Assembly: GCA_965140365.1 (NCBI GenBank)
Contig: OZ223196.1
DNA: 64,000 nt
Direction: 5' to 3' (one strand)
Origin: Hydrogenovibrio sp965140365
Lineage (GTDB): Bacteria; Pseudomonadota; Gammaproteobacteria; Thiomicrospirales; Thiomicrospiraceae
The position numbers were made by a program, and so were the translations under genes. Each line of letters opens with the position of its first letter. Position 1 is the stretch's first letter. The notes under the pieces were generated by a model. That model was not told the DNA's origin, did not search any database, and saw only the letters and a list, made by a program, of their open reading frames with translations. Of the stretch, positions 8,803 to 16,550 are shown piece by piece.

Positions 8803-10965
8803 ATGACTGCTACCGACACACCGCATTCAAACCGGCCTAGCGCCCCCGCTTGGGCACAAGACCTGCACGAACAGCTTGACGCGCAACACCACCGTGCGTG
8901 CGTGGTGCTCTGCGGGTCTCTGGAATGGCGCCAGGCCTGGTTAAAACGCTTAATCCGTTCCGACTGGCAAGGCCTGTTCATCGGCGAAACCAGTCCGCAC
9001 CCGCAAGCCGTTCCCCAAAACCCCAAACAACTCCGCCACCTGCTCGGGCAGGAAACCGACTTCGCGCTGTTTGACGCCGAGTCCGGGTTGGAAGCCGATG
9101 CCCTCGGCCTTGTTGGCGGCTTGATTCGCGCCGGCGGACTCTGCCTCATCAACCTGCCCCCGAAGGCGGATTTTCTCAATCACCCAAACCCCGCTTTGGC
9201 CGCCTTTCTGAATTACCCGCTGACACCGGAAGACAGTTTAAAAGGCTTTCAAGCATACTTATGGCAGCAACTGAAGCAACACGCGCTTTGGTTGGAAGAA
9301 GGCCAATCCGGCCAGGCCTGGCCGGTTTTACAGAACGGGCCCTCGGCTCCGTCAACGCCGCCCTTAAGCCGCGACGACACCCAGCCGACCACTGACCAGG
9401 CCGATGCATTACAAGCCATCCAACACGTTGCGTTCGGGCACCGTAAACGGCCATTATTACTCACCGCCGACCGTGGGCGAGGCAAGTCAACCGCCTTGGG
9501 ACTGGCCTGTGTTGAACTGCTACTGGCTGGAAAGCGCCGCATCACCCTTTCCGCTGCCCGCTTGCCGCAGGTGCAAAAAGCCTTTGACGCCATTGAAAAC
9601 GCTCTGCCACGTCTGCAACAAGCCGGATTCAATGTTTGTGAAAAACGCCCAGGCCTGGTGGTATTGGATATCAACCAAGAACAGGCCGACATTCGCTTCC
9701 GCGCACCGGATGATTTGATTCAATCGCCCGACAAGGGAGAGCTTTTATTGGTGGACGAAGCCGCCCATCTGCCGATGCCGATGCTGTTCGCCTTGTTGAA
9801 AAGCCATTCACGAACGGTTCTGGCCAGCACCGAGCATGGCTACGAAGGGTCGGGCCGCGGGTTTCGCCTCAAATTGACCGGGCATCTCGATGTCCATTAT
9901 CCGGGCTGGAAACGCCAAACCTTAACCACACCGATTCGCTGGGCGGAAAAAGACCCGCTGGAAGCCACGCTGAATCAGTTGTTTTTGTTGGATACAAATC
10001 CAACCGACGACATCGAAACCGCGGCGGTCCACTCAGTCCAATTCAAACGCATCGAGCGCCCGGCCGAACTGGCCCAACCGGAAAACCGCGCCGACTTGCA
10101 ACGCCTGTTCCAGCTGCTGACCCAAGCCCATTACCAAACGCGCCCCAACGATTTAATGCAATTATTGGAAATCCCCAATCAACAGCTTTGGGTGGCCCGC
10201 GCGCAAGGTCAAATCGTCGCCGTGCTGTTTGCAGTGGGCGAAGGCGGCCTGCCGAATGAACCCGGACGCCGTTTTCAGGGGCACCTTTTTCCACAATTAT
10301 TAAAACGCCACACCCATCACCCGGACTGGCTAAGGCTGAAAGGCTGGCGCATTCAGCGTTTGGCGGTTTGGCCGTCGGTGCAACGTTTGGGCTTAGGGCG
10401 ACAATTGACGGCGCATTTTATCGAAGCCAATCAAACAAAGGCCGATGCGTTGTCCGTGAGTTTCAGCGCCGACGCCGGATTGATTCGTTTCTGGACCTCG
10501 CTGGATTTCCAGCCCTTGCATCTCGGCTTGAAGCGCGATCAGGCCAGCGGACAGCATTCCGCCGCCTTGTGTTACCCGCTGACGGAAAAAGCGTCGCGAC
10601 TGACACAGCAAGCCCAACAGCAATTTCAATCCGAATTCGCCTGGAACCTGACTCAGCCCTTCCAATCTCTGGAAGCCGATTTAGCGCTGGCGATTCTCCG
10701 TGGCCAAGCGCCCGCCCTGCCGAGCCATTTTCCAAACGGCTACCTGCAAGACCAACCGTTTGAAAGTGTTGCTTTCGCTTTACACCAATGGACGCTGGGG
10801 CAACTCACCCAACTGGAAGATTCCGACACTCTGGCGCTTTGGTTTCGAAAAGTCGTCCAACATCAGGCCTGGTCAGATGTCATTTCCGCGTCGCCGTTTC
10901 CACACCGCAAAGCGCTGGAAGCCCACTTCAAAAACTGGTTGGCCGAACAGCTGGCCCCGATTTAG
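8803..10965 (+). CDS. tmcA: tRNA(Met) cytidine acetyltransferase
   Basis: 720 aa, slightly longer than the E. coli enzyme (671). It makes N4-acetylcytidine at the wobble base of elongator tRNA-Met using ATP and acetyl-CoA. The order is an N-terminal DUF1726-like domain, a helicase-like ATPase with Walker A ADRGRGKST at 222-230 and a DEAAHLP Walker B, a GNAT domain (about 440-600, RIQRLAVWPSVQRLGLGRQL), and a C-terminal tRNA-binding region. It holds three exact and one near copy of the CCAGGCCTGG palindrome, the densest cluster in the window. Confidence 0.95.
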   Translation: MTATDTPHSNRPSAPAWAQDLHEQLDAQHHRACVVLCGSLEWRQAWLKRLIRSDWQGLFIGETSPHPQAVPQNPKQLRHLLGQETDFALFDAESGLEADALGLVGGLIRAGGLCLINLPPKADFLNHPNPALAAFLNYPLTPEDSLKGFQAYLWQQLKQHALWLEEGQSGQAWPVLQNGPSAPSTPPLSRDDTQPTTDQADALQAIQHVAFGHRKRPLLLTADRGRGKSTALGLACVELLLAGKRRITLSAARLPQVQKAFDAIENALPRLQQAGFNVCEKRPGLVVLDINQEQADIRFRAPDDLIQSPDKGELLLVDEAAHLPMPMLFALLKSHSRTVLASTEHGYEGSGRGFRLKLTGHLDVHYPGWKRQTLTTPIRWAEKDPLEATLNQLFLLDTNPTDDIETAAVHSVQFKRIERPAELAQPENRADLQRLFQLLTQAHYQTRPNDLMQLLEIPNQQLWVARAQGQIVAVLFAVGEGGLPNEPGRRFQGHLFPQLLKRHTHHPDWLRLKGWRIQRLAVWPSVQRLGLGRQLTAHFIEANQTKADALSVSFSADAGLIRFWTSLDFQPLHLGLKRDQASGQHSAALCYPLTEKASRLTQQAQQQFQSEFAWNLTQPFQSLEADLALAILRGQAPALPSHFPNGYLQDQPFESVAFALHQWTLGQLTQLEDSDTLALWFRKVVQHQAWSDVISASPFPHRKALEAHFKNWLAEQLAPI

Positions 10966-11076
10966 TCGTCTGTTATCTCCATCGCTTCAAAGCAGCTTTT
11001 AACCTTTTTTATCTCGCTCGATTGATAAATTTCATGCGAATCCGGCATATAAGGGTTGCTCTAATTATTTATTTGA

Positions 11077-11099
11077 ATACAATAATCATTATCATTAAT
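11077..11099. promoter_or_regulatory. Fur-box-like site upstream of exbB-exbD-tonB
   Basis: The segment ACAATAATCATTATCATTA closely matches the 19-bp Fur consensus (GATAATGATAATCATTATC) on the complementary strand. It lies about 110 bases before exbB in an AT-rich stretch, as expected for iron repression of TonB energising genes. Confidence 0.75.
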
Positions 11100-11200
11100 A
11101 TTAACTTAAGCGCTTAAACTATTTTACCAACTAAAGCCTGTAAACGAATCAGGCCGACCGATATTGGGCGCTCTTCGGCCAACTTGGACACTGAATTGAT

Positions 11201-11650
11201 ATGGACATTTTAAAACTTTACCTCGACATAACGGTTTTCAGCCTTCTGGGTGTAATGGCGTTCATTGCCACCTGGTTCACACTGGAACGTCTGCTCACTT
11301 ACCGCAAAGTCGATGTAACCGCTTACAAGCATATTGATTTACTGACCGTCGACCTGACCCGCAACCTGACAATGATTTCCACCGTGGGCGCCAACGCGCC
11401 TTACGTCGGTTTGTTGGGCACGGTGCTGGGCATTCTGGTGACGTTTTACGAGCTGGGCATGTCCGGCACCATGAACACCAGCGACATTATGGTCGGCTTG
11501 GCACTGGCCCTGAAAGCCACCGCCGGCGGTATTGCCCTGGCGATTCCGAGCATTATTGCCTATAACCTGTTAATGCGCCGCGTTGAAGTCTTTCAAGCCG
11601 AATACCGCGCTTACGAAGCGTTGAATCAAACCGGAGCGACGCGCGAATGA
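11201..11650 (+). CDS. exbB: ExbB, TonB-system proton channel
   Basis: 149 aa, the short form of ExbB (E. coli 244 aa). It has a first membrane segment near the N-terminus (FSLLGVMAFIATWFTLERLL) and the conserved MotA/TolQ/ExbB core NAPYVGLLGTVLGILVTF, plus LALKATAGGIALAIPSIIAYN. With ExbD it couples the proton gradient to TonB. It is first of three genes behind a Fur-box-like site, and overlaps exbD by four bases (ATGA). Confidence 0.93.
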   Translation: MDILKLYLDITVFSLLGVMAFIATWFTLERLLTYRKVDVTAYKHIDLLTVDLTRNLTMISTVGANAPYVGLLGTVLGILVTFYELGMSGTMNTSDIMVGLALALKATAGGIALAIPSIIAYNLLMRRVEVFQAEYRAYEALNQTGATRE

Positions 11651-12036
11651 AACGGTTCGACGAAATCAATGTCATTCCGCTGATTGATGTCATGCTGGTG
11701 CTACTGGCCGTGGTGCTGACCTCGGCCAGTTTTATCGTGCAGGACTCGCTGAACATCAAACTGCCGGAAACCGAAAGCACCGCGGAATACGTGCCGCCAA
11801 AAGAAAAAGTGGTTAACTTTGCCATCGACGCGGAAGGCCACTTGTTTATGGATGAAAAACCGACCGAATACCCGGCGCTACCGACAATTCTCAAACCGAT
11901 GAACCCGAAAACCCCGCTGGTCATTAAAGTGGACGACAAAGCCGAATTCGGTCGTTTTATCCAATTGGTGGACGCCCTGAAAGCCCATAACCTGACCAAT
12001 CTGACGTTTTTAACCGAAAAAGCGCAGAGCGAATAG
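11647..12036 (+). CDS. exbD: ExbD, TonB-system energiser
   Basis: 129 aa, normal length. A short cytoplasmic N-terminus (FDEINVIPLIDVMLVLLAVV) runs into one membrane helix with the conserved aspartate needed for proton transfer. A periplasmic ExbD/TolR domain follows. The start overlaps the exbB stop, and tonB begins nine bases after its stop. Confidence 0.94.
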   Translation: MKRFDEINVIPLIDVMLVLLAVVLTSASFIVQDSLNIKLPETESTAEYVPPKEKVVNFAIDAEGHLFMDEKPTEYPALPTILKPMNPKTPLVIKVDDKAEFGRFIQLVDALKAHNLTNLTFLTEKAQSE

Positions 12037-12045
12037 GAGGTCAAA

Positions 12046-12876
12046 ATGCCAAAACGCAGTCATACATCACTGAAAGCTTTTGTACTCACCCTGTTTTTAT
12101 ACAGCTCGGCGATTTTAGCCGCCGTCTGGCAACTTGATGCCCTGACGTACAGTGAAAAAACACCCAACGTGCGTGAGCTGCCTATCAATATCAGCATGTA
12201 TCAAACACCCACACCGGTCAAACCGGTTAAGGCCGTTGAACCGCCGAAACCCAAACCGCCTGAGCCGATCGAGGAAACCGTGACCGAACCGGAACCGGTG
12301 GCCGAAATTCCGAAACCGACACCCAAGCCGGTGACGAAACCAAAACCGGTCAAGCAGCCGAAGCCGGAACCGAAAAAAGTGGTGAAAAAAGAAGTTAAGA
12401 AGGTCGTTAAAAAGCCGGTCGAAAAACCGAAAAAAGTCGTCAAAAAAACGCCGACCAAACCGGTTAAAAAAGTTGCCAAAGTCACAACGCCTAAAGTGGT
12501 CGAGCCGCAACCGGTGGAAAAAACCATTACCGAACAGCCAACGCCACCGACTTACAGCGCCTCGCAAGTCGCCGATGCCGAAGACCGCTATCTCTCGGAG
12601 CTGAGTCGCACCTTGGCACAACTGGCGCAAGACAGTTATCCAAGACGCGCCAAACGCCGTCATTGGGAAGGTGAAGTGGTGTTGAAGTTCGTGCTTTACC
12701 GTAATGGCGACATCAAACACCTTCAAATTGTCGATGGCGATCGTCGCACCGTTTTGAACGACGCGGCCGTCGGCATCATTAAAGACAGAATGGGCATGCG
12801 CTTCAAGCCCTTCTATAAAGAAATCGAGCGCAATCAATGGCACTTAACCGTGCCGGTCAATTTCTCATTGAACTGA
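12046..12876 (+). CDS. tonB: TonB energy transducer
   Basis: 276 aa. An N-terminal membrane anchor (LKAFVLTLFLYSSAILAAVW) is followed by a long periplasm-spanning Pro/Lys/Glu-rich region at about 50-165 with repeated KPKP, KKVVKK and EPEP units. The C-terminal TonB domain (about 195-276) includes YPRRAKRRHWEGEVVLKF and ends in TVPVNFSLN. AGGAGG precedes the start. It completes an exbB-exbD-tonB operon; the TonB receptor at 31.4 kb is a possible client. Confidence 0.94.
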   Translation: MPKRSHTSLKAFVLTLFLYSSAILAAVWQLDALTYSEKTPNVRELPINISMYQTPTPVKPVKAVEPPKPKPPEPIEETVTEPEPVAEIPKPTPKPVTKPKPVKQPKPEPKKVVKKEVKKVVKKPVEKPKKVVKKTPTKPVKKVAKVTTPKVVEPQPVEKTITEQPTPPTYSASQVADAEDRYLSELSRTLAQLAQDSYPRRAKRRHWEGEVVLKFVLYRNGDIKHLQIVDGDRRTVLNDAAVGIIKDRMGMRFKPFYKEIERNQWHLTVPVNFSLN

Positions 12877-12901
12877 TTGAAGAGCAAACAAGAAGAAAGT
12901 G

Positions 12902-12923
12902 AGCGCCGTATCGATTACGGCGC
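12902..12923. terminator. Hairpin between tonB and purU
   Basis: GCGCCGTA and TACGGCGC arms around a short loop. Read on the minus strand it is followed by a T/C-rich tail, so it is a better candidate terminator for purU than for tonB. Confidence 0.5.
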
Positions 12924-12961
12924 CAAATGATGTGAACTCACGAGCCTAACGCAACGGCGAA

Positions 12962-13819
12962 TTAGGCGCTGAACACCACCGTTTTGTTGCCGTGAATCAA
13001 CACGCGATCTTCCAGGTGATAACGCAAACCGCGTGACAACACGGTTTTTTCGACATCGCGGCCAAGACGGCGCATATCATCAATGCTGTGCGAATGACTG
13101 ACGCGAATCACGTCCTGCTCGATAATCGGCCCGGCATCCAGTTCCTCGGTCACATAATGGCAGGTCGCACCAATCAATTTCACGCCCCGCTCATAAGCTT
13201 GGTGATACGGTTTGGCGCCCACAAAGGACGGTAAAAAGCTGTGGTGAATATTAATGACCTTACCGGCGTAATCCACGCACATTTGCGGCGGCAGAATCTG
13301 CATATAACGCGCCAACACGATAACATCGGCATTGTGTTGCGCCACCAGCGCCTGCGACTGGGCAAAGGCTTGCGGTTTGTTGTCCGGCGTCACCGGGACA
13401 TGATGGAACGGAATATCATACCATTCCACCATGCGGCGTAAGTCATCGTGATTGGCAATAACGCAAGCCACCTCGCCCGGCAAATCACCTTCGTGCCAGC
13501 GGTACAACAAGTCCGCCAGACAGTGGGATTCCTTGGACGCGAACAGCGCGATGCGCTTCGGCTTGTCGGAATCGGTGACCTGCCAATCCATTTGAAAACG
13601 TTCCGCAATGGCGGCGAACTTCGCTTTAAAGCCTTCCAAGTCGTTGTTTAGGGAATCCGCCAGAATTTCGTGGCGCATAAAAAACCACTTGTTCATGGCA
13701 TCGGTATGATGATTGGCTTCCACAATGGAACCGCCTTCGTCGGCGATAAACCCAGCCACGCTGGCGACGATGCCAACCTGATCCGGGCAGGAAATGATTA
13801 AACGAAACACACGACTCAT
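12962..13819 (-). CDS. purU: Formyltetrahydrofolate deformylase
   Basis: 285 aa, full length. It hydrolyses 10-formyl-THF to THF and formate, balancing one-carbon pools and feeding formate to PurT. An N-terminal ACT domain (about 1-85, LIISCPDQVGIVASVAGFI) precedes a formyltransferase-like catalytic domain with NIHHSFLPSFVGAKPYHQAY and the DAGPIIEQD motif. It is a single gene, convergent with tonB. Confidence 0.95.
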   Translation of the reverse strand: MSRVFRLIISCPDQVGIVASVAGFIADEGGSIVEANHHTDAMNKWFFMRHEILADSLNNDLEGFKAKFAAIAERFQMDWQVTDSDKPKRIALFASKESHCLADLLYRWHEGDLPGEVACVIANHDDLRRMVEWYDIPFHHVPVTPDNKPQAFAQSQALVAQHNADVIVLARYMQILPPQMCVDYAGKVINIHHSFLPSFVGAKPYHQAYERGVKLIGATCHYVTEELDAGPIIEQDVIRVSHSHSIDDMRRLGRDVEKTVLSRGLRYHLEDRVLIHGNKTVVFSA

Positions 13820-13920
13820 TCGCTTGACGCTCTCTTAATTCGTTAACTGGTTAAAAAGAAAAGGTATTTTAGCAGAAGCGCCGCCCGACGGCACGAAAAC
13901 AGAAACTATTCTCAAATCGG

Positions 13921-13930
13921 CCAGGCCTGG
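13921..13930. repeat. CCAGGCCTGG palindrome, intergenic copy
   Basis: An exact copy in the 280-bp gap between divergent purU and xthA. It is preceded by an A-rich base run and followed by GCGTTTCG. The rest of the gap holds a TATACT -10-like hexamer at 14000 and a small hairpin at 14030-14060. Confidence 0.85.
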
Positions 13931-14029
13931 GCGTTTCGTGGTTTCGGGTTTTTCACCTCAATTCAGGGCTTGGGTATGGGGGTTTGAATCCCTTTCTGTT
14001 ATACTTTTGTACCATTAAATTTATTTATC

Positions 14030-14060
14030 GGGCACCTCGATTCGCACAAACCGGGGTGCC
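14030..14060. repeat. Short inverted repeat sharing a 14-mer with the 25.6-kb element
   Basis: GGCACCTCG pairs with CGGGGTGCC eight of nine. The 14-mer ATCGGGCACCTCGA (14027-14040) is identical to the outer left end of the inverted-repeat element at 25633-25646. It lies in the xthA leader and could be a degraded element end or an independent leader hairpin. Confidence 0.5.
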
Positions 14061-14099
14061 GACCATTTTGCTAAACTTACCCGAACGGGCCGAAATTTT

Positions 14100-14921
14100 A
14101 TGAAAATCGTTTCCTTTAATGTCAACAGCGTACGGATGCGCCTGCATCAACTTCAAACTTTAACCGATCAATATGCGCCGGATATCATCGGGTTGCAGGA
14201 AACCAAGGTCCAAGACCATGAATTTCCGATTAAAGACATTGAAGCCATGGGGTATCAAGCCATCTTTATGGGGCAAAAAACGCATTATGGCGTGGCGTTG
14301 CTGTTCAAAAACAACCTGACATTAAAAGACCGTCAATTCGGCTGGGACCACGATGGCGACGATGCCCAAAAGCGCATGATTATCGGCGATTTCGTCGATG
14401 CCGACGGCCATGAAGTCCGCGTTATCAACGGTTACTTCCCGCAAGGCGAAAACCGCAAGCATCCGACGAAATTTCCGGCCAAGGAAGCCTTTTATCAGGA
14501 CTTGATGCAATACTTGAACGAAAAGTGCTCCCCGGAACAGAACCTCATCGTGATGGGCGATTTCAATATCTCGCCGGAAGACAAAGACATCGGCATCGGT
14601 GAACCCAACCGTAAACGTTGGTTGCGGGACGGCAAAACCAGCTTCCTGCCCGAAGAACGTGAATGGTGGGGCACCCTCATCAACTGGGGGCTGAAAGACA
14701 CCTTCCGTCAAATCCATCCGGACGAAGACCGCATTTTCAGCTGGTTTGACTACCGCTCCAAAGGATTTGCCGACGACCCGAAACGCGGACTGCGCATCGA
14801 CACCCTATTGGCGACCAAACCGTTGGCGGCAAAAGCCACCGACAGCGGTGTCGCTTACGACATCCGCGCCATGGAAAAGCCCTCCGATCACGCGCCGGTC
14901 TGGACCGACTTTCAATTTTAA
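14100..14921 (+). CDS. xthA: Exodeoxyribonuclease III (AP endonuclease)
   Basis: 273 aa, typical for XthA. It cleaves DNA at abasic sites and degrades 3' ends during base-excision repair. Motifs of the endonuclease/exonuclease/phosphatase fold are clear: SFNVNSVRMRL, LQETKVQD (catalytic Glu), GYFPQGENR, GDFNISPED, and the C-terminal SDHAPVW. It is followed after 45 bases by the flavin reductase-like gene. Confidence 0.95.
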   Translation: MKIVSFNVNSVRMRLHQLQTLTDQYAPDIIGLQETKVQDHEFPIKDIEAMGYQAIFMGQKTHYGVALLFKNNLTLKDRQFGWDHDGDDAQKRMIIGDFVDADGHEVRVINGYFPQGENRKHPTKFPAKEAFYQDLMQYLNEKCSPEQNLIVMGDFNISPEDKDIGIGEPNRKRWLRDGKTSFLPEEREWWGTLINWGLKDTFRQIHPDEDRIFSWFDYRSKGFADDPKRGLRIDTLLATKPLAAKATDSGVAYDIRAMEKPSDHAPVWTDFQF

Positions 14922-14966
14922 GTCTGTCGTACCGAAACACTTCCATCAGGAATATTAGGAAATACC

Positions 14967-15659
14967 ATGCCGAATACCGAAATGCAGCCCATGACCCTCG
15001 TTGAAAAGCACTTATTGAACGACACCACGCTGCTGATGAAGCTCAAGCCATCCAAAACCTTTGATTATCAAAGCGGGCAATACGTCATGCTGGGTTTAAC
15101 CCCAACGGAGCTCAAACCCTTTTCCATCGCGTCTGCACCGAAAGACGACGGCTTGATTGAACTGCACATCCGCAATCAAGATAATTCCGAATGGATGCAG
15201 GATTTGTTCGGCCTGGATACCGGCGTAACTCTTTACATCCAAGGCCCGAACGACCAGTATCACTTGGATGCTCCAGAGGTGCTTGCCGACAAACAGCGTA
15301 CCATTTTCGTGGCCGGCGGCACCGGTTTTGCACCGATGTTTGCGTTATTGGAAAGCTTGCTGGAACGCGGCCATGACCGACCGATTGAATTCTATTGGGG
15401 CGCTCAAATCCAAGCGGATCTTTACCGCGATGCGGAAATGAAAGCCTTGGCCGAACGCCACCCATCTCTTCATTACATCACCGTTTTGTCAGGGCAGGTG
15501 GATGAAAGCGCTCCGGAAAAACTGGTGCACCATCAAGTATTGAACGATTTCCCGGACTTGAGTGACGCCCGAGTGTACCTTTGCGGCCCTTGGCCGATGC
15601 AGGAAGCCGCCAAAGCGGATTTCATCGCCGCCGGTTTGCCCGCCGATGCCTTTAACTGA
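14967..15659 (+). CDS. NAD(P)H-flavin reductase-like FAD/NAD oxidoreductase
   Basis: 230 aa, the ferredoxin-NADP reductase fold without a ferredoxin domain. Residues about 1-100 form the flavin-binding barrel with KPFSIASAP (RxYS-type motif with Lys for Arg). Residues about 105-230 form the nucleotide domain with GGTGFAPMFALLESL and YLCGPWPM. Length and lack of a [2Fe-2S] domain favour a Fre-like flavin reductase supplying reduced flavin in the cytoplasm. The exact electron acceptor is not determinable. Confidence 0.8.
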   Translation: MPNTEMQPMTLVEKHLLNDTTLLMKLKPSKTFDYQSGQYVMLGLTPTELKPFSIASAPKDDGLIELHIRNQDNSEWMQDLFGLDTGVTLYIQGPNDQYHLDAPEVLADKQRTIFVAGGTGFAPMFALLESLLERGHDRPIEFYWGAQIQADLYRDAEMKALAERHPSLHYITVLSGQVDESAPEKLVHHQVLNDFPDLSDARVYLCGPWPMQEAAKADFIAAGLPADAFN

Positions 15660-15698
15660 TTCGGCCAAACCAGCGTAAGTTTCTTTAGGGCGCCTCTA

Positions 15699-16124
15699 TT
15701 AATCGCTGGCCAGTTTTTTCAGCGCTTCAATTTGCGCCTCGTCAAAGCCTTCCGGCCACTTCTCGGGGTGTTCCAAATCTTTAAGGTGCACCCCTTCTTC
15801 CGGCAGCTTTGGTAACTCGAAATGCGTCACCCAAGGCACATTATGTTGATACATATACGCGCCTTCCGTGGTATCAACCGCTGATAAATGATACAGGTGT
15901 TCAAACACTTCATCGGCGTATTGCGGCGCAACGATGACGCGCAACATGTCCATTTCCTGCCAATCCGTTTCCGACAACAGCGAATGCTGGTTACGGATCG
16001 ACACATACTCCGTCGCCAGAATATGGTCCTTTTGATACAGGTCGTCCAAAATGGCTTTGGAGTGCCCGCGCGCCAACACACACACAATGGATTTGGCCTG
16101 TAAACAACGGTCTTGATTCAGCAC
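15699..16124 (-). CDS. Second PII-like protein of the DUF1538 operon
   Basis: 141 aa, not firmly assigned to a family. The layout of a beta strand KSIVCVLARG, a helix, and a later strand MDMLRVIVAPQYADEVFEHLYHL followed by GAYMYQHNVPWV resembles a ferredoxin-like PII fold. It starts 15 bases after the canonical PII-family gene. Its position in an operon with DUF1538 suggests a second regulatory subunit, perhaps pairing with the first. This is inference from fold pattern and context. Confidence 0.6.
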   Translation of the reverse strand: MLNQDRCLQAKSIVCVLARGHSKAILDDLYQKDHILATEYVSIRNQHSLLSETDWQEMDMLRVIVAPQYADEVFEHLYHLSAVDTTEGAYMYQHNVPWVTHFELPKLPEEGVHLKDLEHPEKWPEGFDEAQIEALKKLASD

Positions 16125-16138
16125 AATCGCGTCTCCGT

Positions 16139-16549
16139 TTATTGCTCAGGCATGGCGATGGTGGTCGCGGCGGTTTTCAAAGCGCGCTCTTTTTCAATAC
16201 GTTCGATGATGTTCGGCGGAATGTAAGCGGCGGCTTTTTCCAAGGGCGTGACGAACATAATGCCCATGCCCGGTGTATCCAGCTGACCGGCAATAAACAT
16301 CTCGGCAAAGACTTCTTCTTCCTGCTGTTTGGACACCATGATTTGAATGACTTCTTTCTCCGCTTCCACGGTAATGCTTAACAGCCCCAGACGTTCGCGC
16401 ACCCCCGCGCCGCGGCCGTAATGGATGGAGGCACCCTGCGCGCCAGCGGCTCTGGCCGCCGCGACGATGGCATCGCCCTTACCGCGCGGCACCATACAGG
16501 TAATCAGCGACACATCGGTCAAAATCGTCATTTCTTTCTGTAACTTCAT
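16139..16549 (-). CDS. PII-family regulatory protein
   Basis: 136 aa. The N-terminal strand and helix (VSLITCMVPRGKGDAIVAAAR) and the GAQGASIHYGRGAG loop match PII-family proteins linked to transporters. A canonical GlnB T-loop with the uridylylated tyrosine is not present. AAGGAG precedes the chosen ATG. It lies one base after the DUF1538 gene, so both are translated together. It probably gates the membrane protein in response to a nucleotide or energy signal. Confidence 0.82.
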   Translation of the reverse strand: MKLQKEMTILTDVSLITCMVPRGKGDAIVAAARAAGAQGASIHYGRGAGVRERLGLLSITVEAEKEVIQIMVSKQQEEEVFAEMFIAGQLDTPGMGIMFVTPLEKAAAYIPPNIIERIEKERALKTAATTIAMPEQ

Positions 16550-16550
16550 C

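Noticed and set aside
12115..12843. 242-codon minus-strand frame opposite tonB
   Set aside because: It is an artefact of the Pro/Lys-rich repeats of tonB read backwards, giving Phe/Arg-rich sequence.
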